DNA of 64,000 nucleotides from JAGQPD01 sp020426865 (GTDB lineage Bacteria; Planctomycetota; Planctomycetia; Pirellulales; Pirellulaceae), in assembly GCA_041399065.1 (NCBI GenBank), contig JAWKTN010000005.1, positions 620,001-684,000 on the forward strand, written 5' to 3'. A model generated the notes under the pieces. The model searched no databases. It worked only from the letters and a program-made list of their open reading frames with translations, and was not told where the DNA came from. The translations under genes and the position numbers were made by a program. Of the stretch, positions 50,432 to 62,400 are shown in pieces; position 1 is the first letter of the stretch, and the number at the start of each line of letters is the position of its first letter.

Positions 50432-50998
50432 ATGCGGCTGTTCCTGGCGATTCGAGCGTTTTTTGCGACGCTCTTCAGTGGAGCTACGGCGGATCGAGTC
50501 CGAGTAGCGTTGAGTGGGCCGGAGTCGGAAGGTGCGCGCCCGGCGGTGCCGGCCCCTGAGCCGCAAGCGGCCGCCTCGGCAGCTCCGGCGTCGAAGGCTA
50601 AGCCCGTTGGTGGGCGAAGTGACGCGCTGACGCTGTTGGCGGCGCTGCAGCGAGAAGCCCGATTGGTGGACATCGTGCAAGAACCGTTGGATAGCTTCAG
50701 CGATCAGCAGATCGGCGCGGCGGCACGAGATGTATTGCGCAACGTCGCACAAGTCCTGGAGCGTATGTTTGGATTGCAGCCTCTGGCCAGCGCGGAGGAG
50801 GGGAGTGACTGGGATGCGACGGAAGAGGACATAGCAGCCGGACGTGTGCGGTTGACGGGGCAGGTGAGTGGCTCACCGCCGTATCGCGGATCGTTGGTGC
50901 ATCCCGGTTGGTTGGCCAGCCGTTGTGAGATTCCGATTTGGAACGGCAAGGGCGATGCGGCCAAAGTCGTGTCGCCTGTGGAAGTGGAATTACGATAG
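50432..50998 (+). CDS. DUF2760 domain protein
   Basis: 188 residues from the ATG at 50432 (GGAGAA upstream); the frame is open to 50312, but MRLFLAIRAFFATLFSG is the usual DUF2760 beginning. An Ala/Pro-rich linker (about 35-65) leads into the conserved domain: DALTLLAALQREARLVDIVQEPLDSFSDQQIGAAARDVLR, VLERMFGLQPL, VRLTGQVSGSPPYRGSLVHPGWLA. Function unknown. First gene of an operon with two Hsp70-family genes, so a role with chaperone substrates is inferred. Confidence 0.9.
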   Translation: MRLFLAIRAFFATLFSGATADRVRVALSGPESEGARPAVPAPEPQAAASAAPASKAKPVGGRSDALTLLAALQREARLVDIVQEPLDSFSDQQIGAAARDVLRNVAQVLERMFGLQPLASAEEGSDWDATEEDIAAGRVRLTGQVSGSPPYRGSLVHPGWLASRCEIPIWNGKGDAAKVVSPVEVELR

Positions 50999-51047
50999 AC
51001 GATTGGCGCGAATTTGCGATAACCGGATTGGGTAGAGGGTGACTTGT

Positions 51048-52841
51048 GTGACCGCCAAATACGTAATTGGTATCGACTTGGGCACTACCAATAGTGTGCT
51101 CGCCTATGCGCCGCTGGGTTTGGATACGGCCGAAGTGATGTTGTTGCCGATACCGCAGGTTGTGGCGCCCAACACCATCGAATCGCGCAATGCGTTGCCT
51201 TCCTTTTTGTATGTGGCGACCGAGCCAGACCGGGCGGGTGATGCCTTGGCGGTCCCTTGGAGTACCGACGGCGATTCGGTAGTGGGGGCATATGCGCGAG
51301 AAAAAGGGGCTGAGTCGCCGCAGCGCACGATCGCGGCGGCAAAGTCGTGGTTGTGTCACAGTCGCGTTGATCGTCGCCTGCCGATCTTGCCATGGAACTC
51401 GCAGGAGCTTGGCAACGATCAAAGAATGTCGCCTGTCCAAGTGACACAGCGGTACCTGGAACATTTGGTCGCAACATGGCAAGCCGAATATGCGGATGCT
51501 CCGTTCGCTGAACAGACGGTGGTGCTGACGGTGCCGGCATCGTTTGACGCAGCGGCTCGCGAGTTGACACGCGAGGCGGCGGTCGCGGCGGGTTTTCCGG
51601 AGTCGTTTGTATTGTTGGAAGAGCCACAGGCAGCGGTCTATGCCTGGATCTCCGCTCACGAACAGTCTTGGCGCAAGTGGCTCGCCATCGGTGACACGAT
51701 ACTGGTATGCGACGTCGGTGGCGGCACAACCGATTTTACCTTGATCCAGGTGGCCGAAGAGTCGGGTGAAATGGTCCTACAGCGGATAGCCGTGGGCAAT
51801 CATCTGTTGGTGGGTGGCGACAATATGGATATGGCGATTGCCTATCACGCGGCAGAACTGTTTGCCGAGAAGGGAACGAAGCTCGATCCGTGGCAGTCTG
51901 TGTCTCTTTGGCACGCATGCCGATCGGCCAAAGAAAAGTTGCTTGGCAAAGACGCGGCCGCATCGCAACCGGTCTCGGTGCTCGGTCGAGGCAGTCGCCT
52001 CATTGGCGGCACGGTTACGGTTGACTTGCCAAGAGCCAATACCGAGGCACTGCTGGTGGATGGCTTCTTTCCCAAATGCAATTTGACCGATGTGCCGAAG
52101 CGGCAACGAGCGTCTGGCTTTCAGGAGCTTGGCCTGCCCTTCGAGTCAGATACCGCGGTTACGCGCCATTTGGCGGCGTTTTTGCAGGCCCACGGTGACG
52201 GTGGTACGGCCGTGCACCCGTCGCGAGTGCTGTTCAATGGCGGCGTGTTCAAGGCGGAATCGCTTAGGCAGCGATTGATCGACACGCTCCATCATTGGTT
52301 CAGCGGCAGGGACGCGACGGAGGTATTGGAAGGGGATCACGATTTGGATTATGCCGTTGCCCGCGGTGCCGCGTATTACGGTTGGTCCAAACAGCATCGG
52401 GGTGTGCGGATTCGCGGAGGTACGTCGCGATCGTATTACGTCGGTATCGAAACCTCTGGGCCGGCAATCCCTGGTGCGCCCAGGCCGCTGCACGCGCTGT
52501 GTGTCGTGCCGTTTGGTATGGAAGAAGGGACAGAGGTCGACGTGCCATCGGGCGACATCGGATTAGTACTGGACGAACCGGTGCAGTTCCGCTTCTTTTC
52601 GTCTTCGGTGCGCAAGCAAGATCAGCCAGGCTTGCGGTTGGAGCGCTGGGTCGAGGGCGAGCTTGCCGAGACCGATGCGTTGGAGGCCACGTTGACGTCA
52701 GAAGAGGACGAATCGGACAGCTATGTTCCCGTGCGATTTCGGTCGCATATCACCGAGTTAGGCGTATTCGAACTGTGGTGTGTGCATGCGGCGACGGGCC
52801 GCAAGTGGAAGCTGGAGTTCAGTGTGCGCGATCCGGAATAG
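51048..52841 (+). CDS. Hsp70-family protein 1
   Basis: 597 residues from the GTG at 51048, which has GAGGG about 8 bases upstream; a second GTG in frame lies at 51039. The actin-like ATPase is clear: YVIGIDLGTTNSVLAYAP (phosphate 1), DTILVCDVGGGTTDFTLIQV (phosphate 2), LLVGGDNMDMAIAYH, and VLFNGGVFKAESLRQRL with a later RGAAYYG. The C-terminal part is shorter and unlike the DnaK substrate domain. Probably a specialised ATPase/chaperone in the cytoplasm. It lies 49 bp after the DUF2760 gene and 5 bp before a second, longer Hsp70-like gene. Confidence 0.92.
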   Translation: MTAKYVIGIDLGTTNSVLAYAPLGLDTAEVMLLPIPQVVAPNTIESRNALPSFLYVATEPDRAGDALAVPWSTDGDSVVGAYAREKGAESPQRTIAAAKSWLCHSRVDRRLPILPWNSQELGNDQRMSPVQVTQRYLEHLVATWQAEYADAPFAEQTVVLTVPASFDAAARELTREAAVAAGFPESFVLLEEPQAAVYAWISAHEQSWRKWLAIGDTILVCDVGGGTTDFTLIQVAEESGEMVLQRIAVGNHLLVGGDNMDMAIAYHAAELFAEKGTKLDPWQSVSLWHACRSAKEKLLGKDAAASQPVSVLGRGSRLIGGTVTVDLPRANTEALLVDGFFPKCNLTDVPKRQRASGFQELGLPFESDTAVTRHLAAFLQAHGDGGTAVHPSRVLFNGGVFKAESLRQRLIDTLHHWFSGRDATEVLEGDHDLDYAVARGAAYYGWSKQHRGVRIRGGTSRSYYVGIETSGPAIPGAPRPLHALCVVPFGMEEGTEVDVPSGDIGLVLDEPVQFRFFSSSVRKQDQPGLRLERWVEGELAETDALEATLTSEEDESDSYVPVRFRSHITELGVFELWCVHAATGRKWKLEFSVRDPE

Positions 52842-52846
52842 GAAGT

Positions 52847-55687
52847 ATGTCCGATTTACACAAACAAGATGTGCTGGGTGACGAAGCCCCCAGCCGATAC
52901 GTCGTGGGAATTGATCTGGGGACCACGAATTCGGCCGTTTCTTATGTCGACACGCACCAGACACCATGGCACGTGCGTGTGTTCGAGATTCCGCAGTTGG
53001 TGGCGCCGGGTGAGATTGAGTCACGGCCGACGCTGCCGTCCTTTCATTATCAACCGGCAGATAAAGAACTGCCGAGCGCTGCTTTGCGATTGCCATGGAG
53101 CAGCGACGAGCCCCGATACGCCGTGGGGCATTTCGCCCGAGATTATGGTGGAGCGTCGGCGGGAAGGATGATTGCGTCGGCCAAGTCGTGGCTCAGTCAT
53201 GCAGGGGTCGATCGCATGGCCGATCTTTTGCCCTGGCACGGCGCAGCGGATGCCGAGAAATTGTCGCCGGTAGAAGCGAGTGCTCGGTATTTGATCCACA
53301 TCCGCTGCGCGTGGGACTACCGTTTTCCAGACTCTCCACTCGATCGGCAAGACGTCGTGCTGACACTGCCGGCGTCGTTCGATGAGGTGGCGCGCGAACT
53401 GACGGTGGCGGCAGCACATCGAGCGAATCTGCCACGTGTGATCTTGATTGAAGAACCGCAAGCTGCGTTCTATGCGTGGGTGTATAAGCATCGCGACGCG
53501 TGGCAGTCGTACGTTAGTCCTGGGCAGAAAATCCTCGTATGTGATATCGGCGGTGGGACGTCCGATTTCACGTTGATCCGAGTCCGGCAAGGGGACGACG
53601 GGAAGGTCCAATTCCACCGCGTTGCCGTCGGCGAACATTTGATCTTGGGTGGCGACAATATGGATCTGACGTTGGCGCATCACCTGGAACAACGGTTGTC
53701 GCCAGACGGAAAACTGGAGCCGCGGCAGTGGGATGCGCTCGTGCGACAATGCCGTCAGCTAAAGGAGGGCTTGCTGTCGAACAACGCTCCGGATTCGTGG
53801 ACTGTGACACTAGCTGGTAGCGGTTCGCGTTTGATTGGCGGCGCGAAGCAATGCGAAGTAACTCGAGACGAAGTCCAGCAATTGATCTTGGACGGTTTCT
53901 TTCCACTCGATGGGCTCGACCAAAAACCACGCAGTCGCCAATCCGGATTTCAGGAGTTTGGCTTGCCGTATGCGACGGATCCGGCAGTGACACGCAACTT
54001 GGGTGCGTTCCTGACGCTGCATCGACATGCGGGAATGCACACCGACGAAGTGGCCGATGGTCACGATCCGGCCAGGCCCGACATCGTGTTGTTCAATGGT
54101 GGAGTGTTTGCGGCCGATGTATTGCGTCAGCAATTGTTGTCTGCGATCTCAACGTGGTTTGTTGGGTCGGCAGGCCCATCCCCTTGGCAGCCCATGGTAT
54201 TGGATGGCGATGCGCTGCATTTGGCGGTTGCACGAGGTGCGGCGTATTACGGGATGGTCCGGCGTGGCGAAGGTGTACGCATTGCCGCAAGCTTGGCCCG
54301 GTCCTATTACATCGGGTTTGAAAGTGACGTGCCAGTGGCAATGTGTCTGGTGCCGGGCAGTGCTGAGCCCGGGCAGGTGTTCGACGTGTCGGATCGCGAT
54401 TTTCAGTTGTTGGTGGCGGAGCCCGTAGAGTTCCCGCTGTTTGTTTCGAGTACACGATTAATAGATCGGCCTGGAGAGTTGATCCCGGTTGACCGCGAAC
54501 AGATGCGCGAATTGCCACCCATCCGCACAGTCTTGCGGACACGCAGTCGCCGCGAAACGGGGACCGTCGGTGTGCACTTGCACGGTCAATTGACCGAGAT
54601 TGGGACGATTGACTTGTGGTGTAGTGAAGTGCACGGGGATCGCACTTGGAAATTGCAATTCGACGTTCGCACCGCCACGCAGACCGATATTGCCGGACAT
54701 GAGTCGGAAGCGGAAGCGCAAGGCGTGCTCGATGAAGCAACCTGGAACGCCGCCGCGGAACAATTAAATAGCACGTTTGGCGAAGGGGCCAGTCAGTCGC
54801 CGCAAGATCTGATCAAGCGACTGGAAGCGGCACTGGAAATGCCACGCCAGCAATGGCCCACGTCATTGTTGCGACGGATTTGGGAGGCACTACAGGAATT
54901 GGATAATGGGCGACGTATGAGTGCCGCGCATGAGTTACGGTGGCTAAATCTGCTGGGCTATGCCCTGCGTCCAGGGTTTGGATTGGCGGTCGATGATTGG
55001 CGAGTGCTCGAGACATGGCGGACCGTTCAGGGCAAGCTTGCCTTTGGCGGAGGCGCATCGCGGACAGAATCGTGGATTCTGTGGCGGCGAATTGCCGGCG
55101 GGTTGACGCGAGGGCAGCAGCGTGCACTGGCCGAGCCGCTAATTGGGGCGGTGCGCGCGATGCATCGCCGCAGCGGTGCATCCGCAAAGGGGGCGACACA
55201 CGGGACGTTTACGCCGCAAGAATCAAATGAGCTGTTTCGACTGCTTGGCGCGCTTGAACTGCTGGAGACCCGAGACAAGATTGCCGTGGGAGATTTGCTT
55301 TGTGATCTGTTGCCAAGGAAGAAGATGCAAGCTGCGCGTGCCGCCATGGTGTGGGCCATCGGCCGAATTGGTGCTCGGCAGCCAGTCTACGGGCCACTCA
55401 ACACGGTCGTACCCGTCGACAGTGCGGAGAAATGGTTGCAGGCAATCTTGGGACAACAGCGGGTCGAGTCGGCGGATCACTTTGCCGTGATGCAACTTGC
55501 GCGCAAGACAGAAGATCGCTATCGCGATTTGTCCGATCGGATGCGGAATGAGGTCTTGGACTGGCTCGAAATCATGAAAGCCCCACGGCACTTGTTCGAC
55601 CTGGTTCAACAAGGGGGCTCACTGACCGAAGAAGATCAAGCGGCCGCGTTTGGTGAGTCCTTGCCGAAGGGCCTGCGTCTGGCATAG
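52847..55687 (+). CDS. Hsp70-family protein 2 with long C-terminal domain
   Basis: 946 residues from the ATG at 52847 (GGAAGT before it). The frame is open upstream through the end of the previous gene, but Hsp70 similarity begins only here. ATPase marks: YVVGIDLGTTNSAVSYV, KILVCDIGGGTSDFTLIRV, LILGGDNMDLTLAHHL, IVLFNGGVFAADVLRQ. From about residue 625 follows an alpha-helical domain (LIKRLEAALEMPRQQWPTSL, LRRIWEALQELDNGRRM, LNLLGYALRPGFGLAVDDWR, VWAIGRIGARQPVYGPLN), resembling the DnaK-related C-terminal domain (DUF3731 type). It ends convergently, overlapping the last 69 bp of the following pseudogene. Confidence 0.92.
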   Translation: MSDLHKQDVLGDEAPSRYVVGIDLGTTNSAVSYVDTHQTPWHVRVFEIPQLVAPGEIESRPTLPSFHYQPADKELPSAALRLPWSSDEPRYAVGHFARDYGGASAGRMIASAKSWLSHAGVDRMADLLPWHGAADAEKLSPVEASARYLIHIRCAWDYRFPDSPLDRQDVVLTLPASFDEVARELTVAAAHRANLPRVILIEEPQAAFYAWVYKHRDAWQSYVSPGQKILVCDIGGGTSDFTLIRVRQGDDGKVQFHRVAVGEHLILGGDNMDLTLAHHLEQRLSPDGKLEPRQWDALVRQCRQLKEGLLSNNAPDSWTVTLAGSGSRLIGGAKQCEVTRDEVQQLILDGFFPLDGLDQKPRSRQSGFQEFGLPYATDPAVTRNLGAFLTLHRHAGMHTDEVADGHDPARPDIVLFNGGVFAADVLRQQLLSAISTWFVGSAGPSPWQPMVLDGDALHLAVARGAAYYGMVRRGEGVRIAASLARSYYIGFESDVPVAMCLVPGSAEPGQVFDVSDRDFQLLVAEPVEFPLFVSSTRLIDRPGELIPVDREQMRELPPIRTVLRTRSRRETGTVGVHLHGQLTEIGTIDLWCSEVHGDRTWKLQFDVRTATQTDIAGHESEAEAQGVLDEATWNAAAEQLNSTFGEGASQSPQDLIKRLEAALEMPRQQWPTSLLRRIWEALQELDNGRRMSAAHELRWLNLLGYALRPGFGLAVDDWRVLETWRTVQGKLAFGGGASRTESWILWRRIAGGLTRGQQRALAEPLIGAVRAMHRRSGASAKGATHGTFTPQESNELFRLLGALELLETRDKIAVGDLLCDLLPRKKMQAARAAMVWAIGRIGARQPVYGPLNTVVPVDSAEKWLQAILGQQRVESADHFAVMQLARKTEDRYRDLSDRMRNEVLDWLEIMKAPRHLFDLVQQGGSLTEEDQAAAFGESLPKGLRLA

Positions 55688-58600
55688 CTCGATCAACGCC
55701 TCGTCGACCAACGACGCGCGGAGGGAGGAGGCGGTCGAGCCCGGTGTGGCGTTAATTCGTCTTTTAGAGGTCACACGGGGCAGACTTGTAGCACTCAGGC
55801 TTGTAGCATTCAGGCTCTGCAACACTGTGGGCTGTGTGCCAAAGTGATCTTTCCAGATCGTATAGTCGGCCGAATCGACGACGCCGTTCTGATTGCCATC
55901 GGCGCTCAGATTCTGGTGCTCACCAAAACTGTCTTTCCACACCGTGTAATCCGCCGCGTCAACCGTACCATCGAAGTTGTAGTCCCCGAGCACTGCGCGC
56001 ATGTTCTCGAAGACATGCAACTGCTGTCCGGCAATCAAGACATCCCAGTCACCATCGCGGTTGAAGTCACCGATGCCGATTGGGCCTACCGTTGTGGCAC
56101 CGGTGTCAAATAATACAAATCGATCATAGCTGCCCTGCCCATCACTGTAGGCTAAGGCCGCCCCACGAGTACCTCGCAACAATAGGTCATAGGTGCCGTC
56201 GGCCGTAGCATCAAGAATTTCGACGTCGATCGCCGGCACGGCAGGAAGGCTGACCGTCGTGTTCTGTTCAAAACTGCCGTCACCGTCATTAATCCACAGT
56301 TCGTGTTGAGCGTCATCCGCGACGACGAGCACGTCCAGGTCGCCGTCCCAGTCCCAGTCGATGACTCCTGTCGCAGTCGCGTGTGTGCCGCCGTTGAGCG
56401 TCTGGCTCAACAAAAACTGTCCAGAACCATCATTGAGCCAAATGCGATGCGGTTGTCCGCCATGGTTTGCTACGAACAGATCGAGATCTCCGTCCCCGTC
56501 GAAGTCTCCGCTGACGGCCGCGACAGACTCGTCAGTGAAATCGTCGCGGAACGATCGCGTCAATGTCAGGTTCCCGCTGCTTGTCCACAATTCGTTTTGC
56601 ATGCCTTGATTGACGATGAAGATGTCGTTTCGGCCGTCACTATTGAAGTCTTGCACGATCACGTCGCGGGCGACGTCGACCGATCCAAACAGCCGGGGCG
56701 CTCCAAATTGGGCAAACCCCGAGTTCAGCATCACCCGGTTTGGACCCGACTGGTCCGCAACGACGATATCAATTCGTCCATCCCCATTGATGTCGGCTAG
56801 CGCCAAGGCCGTACTATCAACGCCATTTGACAGCAGCGAACGAAATCGCTTTCGTCGCGTCCAGTTGGCCCGGTGACGCGAAGACTTTTCCGCCACCACT
56901 GACCTCCGCCTCCACCAGTTCAATGTCGGTCAAGACGTCTGGCAACGAATACTCGACGATGCTCTGTCGCGACGTGCGATCACCGACGTTGGTAACCGTC
57001 GTTCGCAAAGATATAAAATCGCCAACGAGTGCATAGGGCGTGTCCGTCGTGTGCGCGACTTGTAGATCGACGACGTTGCTATTGAATAGAATGGACGCGG
57101 TTTCGTTCGCCGACCCTGATATTAGCACATCTAGGTCGCCATCACCGTCCGGATCGGCAAGGTCCACCCATTCACTGTCACTAATGCTCAGCACCTGATC
57201 CGTGGGCGTGAAGGTCCCGTTGCCGTTGTTCCACAAGACCTGGTCGGGATGAGTGCCTCGTTGGACAACAAAAATGTCCAGATCACCATCGCCGTCGAGA
57301 TCACCCCAGTCGCCGCGTGACCCGCTGGTTGTAAGCGACGCGATGAGTGAAGGTTAGGGCTCCATCGTTATACCACAGATTGAAACTTGCCGCGCTGAAG
57401 TAGATGTCAAAGTCGCCATCGCCATCGACGTCAATGATGCTCGTATGTGAAAACCCGGACAAGCCGGCTTCGACAACGCTATTCCATTCGAAATAGCCGG
57501 TCCCGTCATTGAGCATGATCGAGGCGTCGCTCCCTCTCACACTCACAAGGTCCAAGTCGCCGTCGCGATCCAGGTCACCCAATGCGATGTCGCCGAAAGC
57601 CGGTGCGTCGTTCCAGTCCGTGGCAAGTGTAAACTGACCGCCGTCAATGACCCATAAATCGACGCCGCTGATGCCACTTAGGAACAGATCCATATCTCCG
57701 TCGCCGTCAATGTCACCGACGTCAATCGTCTCTGCGGAAGTTCCTATCGTGGCACTTCGAACGAACAGACCCGACTCGGGCAGAGACGCTCGCGCGACGG
57801 TCAGGAATAGCGAGCTGTGGTTGGTCTGAGGGCTGCCGTCGAGTGACTGCTCACGAAAGTCGATCGTCGCCGGGAGCTCTGCAAATGGTGTGTTGGTCAA
57901 ATTGGGTGGCAGTTGCTCCGGAATTGTTAGCTGCATAAGAAAACGCAGCTCGGTGCCGGACGGTAAGGCAAATGAAAACTCCCCGCCCGGGGGAACATCG
58001 CCAGGTAGGGCGCTCGACTGTGCTCCCCCTTCCGCCTCGACGCTCAGCAATCGCAGTTCACCTGCCGCTCCGGATACGTCCACCACGACTCGGCCATCGT
58101 CGACGGTCATTGTGCCGAGCGTGTTCCTCACCGACAACTGAACCGGGATTGTGGCTCCCGGTTCAACGGCCGCACGGTCCGCCTGCCAACGGACTACCAA
58201 ATCGAGATTTCCGTTGTAGGCAACCTGCATGATTCCGGAGCCGACGTACAGCAAGTCCAAGTCGCCATCACCATCGAAGTCGCCGACCCCAACGCCCCGA
58301 CCGTTGACGCCGAGCACGCCCGTATTTGCAAAGGTTCCATCCCCCTGATTCACCAGCACTCGGTTGCTCAATGATTCTGAAAGCGTGATGACATCGACAA
58401 ATCCGTCTCCCGTGAAATCGGCGACGACGATCTTGCCGATTCCGGTGCTCACATTCATGGTTGCGGCAGCACCAAACGAGTCGCCACTCATATTCTTGCG
58501 AATCGTAAGCGTGTTTCCGATCGCCGATATAAGATCCAGGTCCTGATCATTGTCGAGGTCGGCCAGTTGCACCATCTCTGCCGATTCGGCGAAGGAGTAG

Positions 58601-59397
58601 GCGAGGTTATACCCGTCAGGTCCTCGTAAGAAGACTCGCACACCAAGATCTCGGTCCGCCGCTACGAGATCTCTTTCGCTGTCGCCATTCACATCCCCAA
58701 AAGCGAAGCCCTGTCCCTGAAACTCCGGTTGTTCCGTTTCGGCGGCTGAAAACTGCTGTGTGCCACCTTTGCTTTGCAGAAATGACAACACTGAGTCTGT
58801 GCGACGATTGTCATTTGGGTTTACGTCACCGCCCAATCCGATAGGAACGGTTACACTCGCAATCGCCTGGTCGATCGACGACGCTGCCCTATCGCTACGA
58901 AACGCGTCACCGACGACCAATGTGAATTCAAACGTTGCCACGCCACCCGTGGGCAGAGACACTGTTGTGGCGAAATCGGCCAACACAGCTCCAACAACCG
59001 TTGCGGACGAAACGCCCATGCTAAAAGTCATTTCCGTCAGCATATAGCGATCGTATGTTTTGGGAAATGACACGGCGACGGCGGCATCCGTAACGTCGAC
59101 CATCCCTTCGTTGGTGACCGTCACCGAGTACGCGTGCGTCGCCGACTCGAAGGCGTTGGCGGTGCCGTGGTGCAACTGAATCGACAAGTCAGCGCCATCT
59201 GCTGCTGGCTCTAAGTACGGCGCCAGCGGGGGGTCGAATACTTGTTGGTTCGAGGTATTGGGCCATGCCGACGTGGCAACCGACAAGAGTCGCCTGTCTT
59301 CCAGTTCGTCGCCAAGCAACCGCGTCCATTGCCGCAGCCAACGAACTTCCCTCCGACGAATGCGACGCCCGTTATGTCTGCGATCACGCCTTGCCAT
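55619..59397 (-). pseudogene. FG-GAP/VCBS and dockerin-like repeat surface protein, two frameshifts
   Basis: Three overlapping frames belong to one gene of about 1,258 codons. Start at 59397: a basic N-terminus with LEDRRLLSV (planctomycete motif), a DUF11-like unit (HAYSVTVTNEGMVDVTDAAV), then many FG-GAP/VCBS units (FGDVNGDSERDLV, GDFDGDGDLDLLYV). Frame 1 ends at 57301 shortly after VAYNQ; frame 2 continues GDLDGDGDLDIFVVQRG to 56817; frame 3 continues DINGDGRIDIVVADQSG to 55619. It ends with two dockerin-like EF loops (GDYNFDGTVDAADYTVWK, DGNQNGVVDSADYTIWK). Both shifts are +1; the second fits one extra A in the AAA at 56826-56828. Likely once an extracellular carbohydrate-associated protein. 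Confidence 0.8.
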
Positions 59398-59426
59398 CCG
59401 ACCCCACCTGTCTAATTGCGACTTGA

Positions 59427-62400
59427 ATGTTTATGGACGGTGGTGACTGGTCAGGGTTTGCCAGGTGCGTGTTAGTTCTGCTTTGCATTTGGGGCGGTCA
59501 CCCTCACTCGGCGGCAGATGCTCAAACGATAAGCGAGTTCATCCATTCCAAGACGGCCACCGAATGGTTCGACGAAGAGAATTGGACCGCCGGAATCCCC
59601 AACGCCGCTGGTGACGTGGCTACGTTTCCCGGAAGCTTGACGGCGCCAATCGCCATTCGTGTGGGCGAGCCACTTGCACTTGGCCAACTGGTATTCCTCA
59701 ACAATGGACCTGTGACGCTAACGGGAGCCGACGGGTTGATGTTCGAAAACCCGGGTGCCGGCACGGCGTCCCTTCGTTCATTGCAGCCTGCCAGCGGATC
59801 GTTCACCAGCGTCCTGGCGGTTCCGTTGACAATTGCCGACGGCGGACAATTGGCCGTCGAGGCCCAGTTGCGTGCGTCAGTCCAGCTTTCCGGAGGTCTC
59901 CGTTCAACCGACGGTTCATTGACAAAGACTGGCGTTGGTGGACTGACTTTAGCCGGAAACAACGCGGATTGGAATGGTGCGTTCACGATCGACGGCGGGA
60001 CTGTCACGGCGCAGTCGGCGACGTCGTTCGGATCAGCCAGTCGGGGAACGGCAATCGTCAACGGCCGCCTGCTGCTGATGCACGACAATGCCGAGCCGTT
60101 CGCATTGTCCGGCGGTGTGATTCAGGCGCCGTCAGCAGGCGTGCGGTTGGATGGGGCGTTGACCTTGGCCATGGATAATACCGCCTTGTTGGAAGGTACG
60201 TTCCGACTTTATGGCGGGACGACCGGGGAAGGGGACTTGCTCCTGCGTGGCAGCGGCAATGGTCTTTTTCGTGTCGAAGAAAATGGTTTGAACCACGGCG
60301 GCGGCGTAGTGATCGAGAATGCGCCCGGGAGTCTTCAGAGCTACCGGATTTACGTGAACAGCGCTTACCGAGGGCAAACCACGATTACGGGAGCACAGGT
60401 GGTTCTGGACACCCCGCTCGGTTTAGGTACTGCTGAGGCCGGGACGACCGTTACCAACGGCCGATTGCGCGTCCATGGCAGTGCGTCAGAGGACATCGTA
60501 CTCACCAACAGTGTGTTGGAATTGTGGAGCAACGAAACGGTTGTCAGCGAGCTGCGCAATACGGGCGATCTCGAGTTGGATTCCAGTACGCTGACGACTT
60601 ATGGGTCCTTTCGCGGGGCATCTGTTTATCGGATCGCGCAACCGCTTACCATCGCGGGTGGCGGCAATCTCATCTCGACCGAGCGGGGCTCAATTGTCGG
60701 TCGAATACTTGGACGTGTGGAGTGGGAGAATTCGCGGAAAGGTCGACACGCCACACGACATTTCATTTCGGCGGTTTGGTTCGGAGACGATTATTAGTCA
60801 CTTAGACACCAACGCGCCAGTGCGAATCATTGGGGGGGATGACGACACTTGATGACAGCATTGCAGGCAGAACGCCAACGCACACTACCATCACGGTTGA
60901 ACGGGCTACAGAAGCGGCGATCTTGCTTGTGGATGCCTCTGCAACGGATGCAACGTTGCGTCTCAACAACGGCAGCGGCTACAACTACGATGGGGCACTC
61001 GTTCTTGAGTCGTTTGGGTCGCCCGGTCCGCGGAACACGTTACGCGGCGATCTTCATCTTGGAGATGTGGGGGCGCATATTGGCGGTAGCGGTAGTCTGC
61101 GTATGGAAGGGCAGATCTTTGGTGGCAGCCTAAAGCTTGGGCGGTCCGGCAAGTTGCCGAGATTGTTTGCTGTGGGAGGGGCACTCGAATATACCGGGGC
61201 CACCGAAATCTACTCTGGGCAACTCGTGCTGTCCGAGTCGGGACGGCTGGAACACACCAGCTCGATTGAAATCTCGCGCGGTGGCGCCGTAATACCTGGA
61301 TTTTCAGCCGAGCGACGGTGCTATTGGTGATCGAATCGCCGACGGTGTGCCGGTCGTGATGCGAGGCGGTGAGCTGTCAGTTTGGCCAGTCGCTCCCAAT
61401 GTGAACCTCCAAGAACGTATCGGAACCGTGGTGCTCGAGCGAGGACGCTCCACGATTGGCGGCATCGATATGCAGATATCTTCGACAAACACCGAGTCAC
61501 ACACAAAGCTGATTGTGGGCCAGTTGGATCGCCGGCCAGGTGCAGTGTTCGATCTCATTCGGGACGAACAACGCACAAGTATTCAAATTGATGGTTCCTA
61601 CTCGGTGATTCCCCATGGCCCGGTTCTGGAGAATCCACTGCCAACCGTCACTGGCATGCTGCCAGCGTGGCTCATCGCTGGCTACAGTTTTTCGACTTAC
61701 GCGCCGGACGGCTCGGTCACGACCGTTCCGCAGACGTATGCCGATTTCGCCACGGCGACGGCTGACGACATCGCACGACCGGGTACCATTGGCAATAACC
61801 TCACCGACGATGAGACGGTTCACGCGATCTCTGGGGGTGGACCCATTCCGCTGGATGGACACACACTGACCGTCGGCAGCGGTGGTATCTCGTCGGCCGA
61901 GATTGGTGGCGGGACGCTGCAACCCGGACAGTATGCCGGTGGCGAACTGATCTTCATCGGCGGCAACACGATCAGTGCGGATATCATCGACAATGGCGGA
62001 CCCACCAGTGTCATCTTTACTCGAGGGCGCTCGAGCATCAGTGGAAACAACACCTATTCAGGAACAACCTACGTCGTGGGTACCTACGGCGATTTGTTGC
62101 AGGTCAATTCACCCAACGCACTGCCGACAAACGCGGACCTCCAGATTAGCGGTCCAGCGCAACTATGGCTCAATGACATTCCTGGGGCGGGAACGTATCG
62201 TTTGGGCGACGTCTACGTGCGCGATGGGGGTTGGTTCACTGCCGCTTGTTGTGATCCAAATTCCACCGATGCCGTGATTGCCAACAGCATTCATCTGGAA
62301 TCCGGACGGCTCAGTGTTCCATTATCGGGTGATTTCACCGTTGAAAAGACAACGGAAGGAACGGTGAACATGAACTATGGCAGTCCGAAGTTCCGCGGAG

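Noticed and set aside
52295..52846. N-terminal extension of the second Hsp70-like gene
   Set aside because: The frame overlaps the first Hsp70 gene and codes for Arg/Gly-rich text; Hsp70 similarity and a ribosome-binding site begin at 52847.
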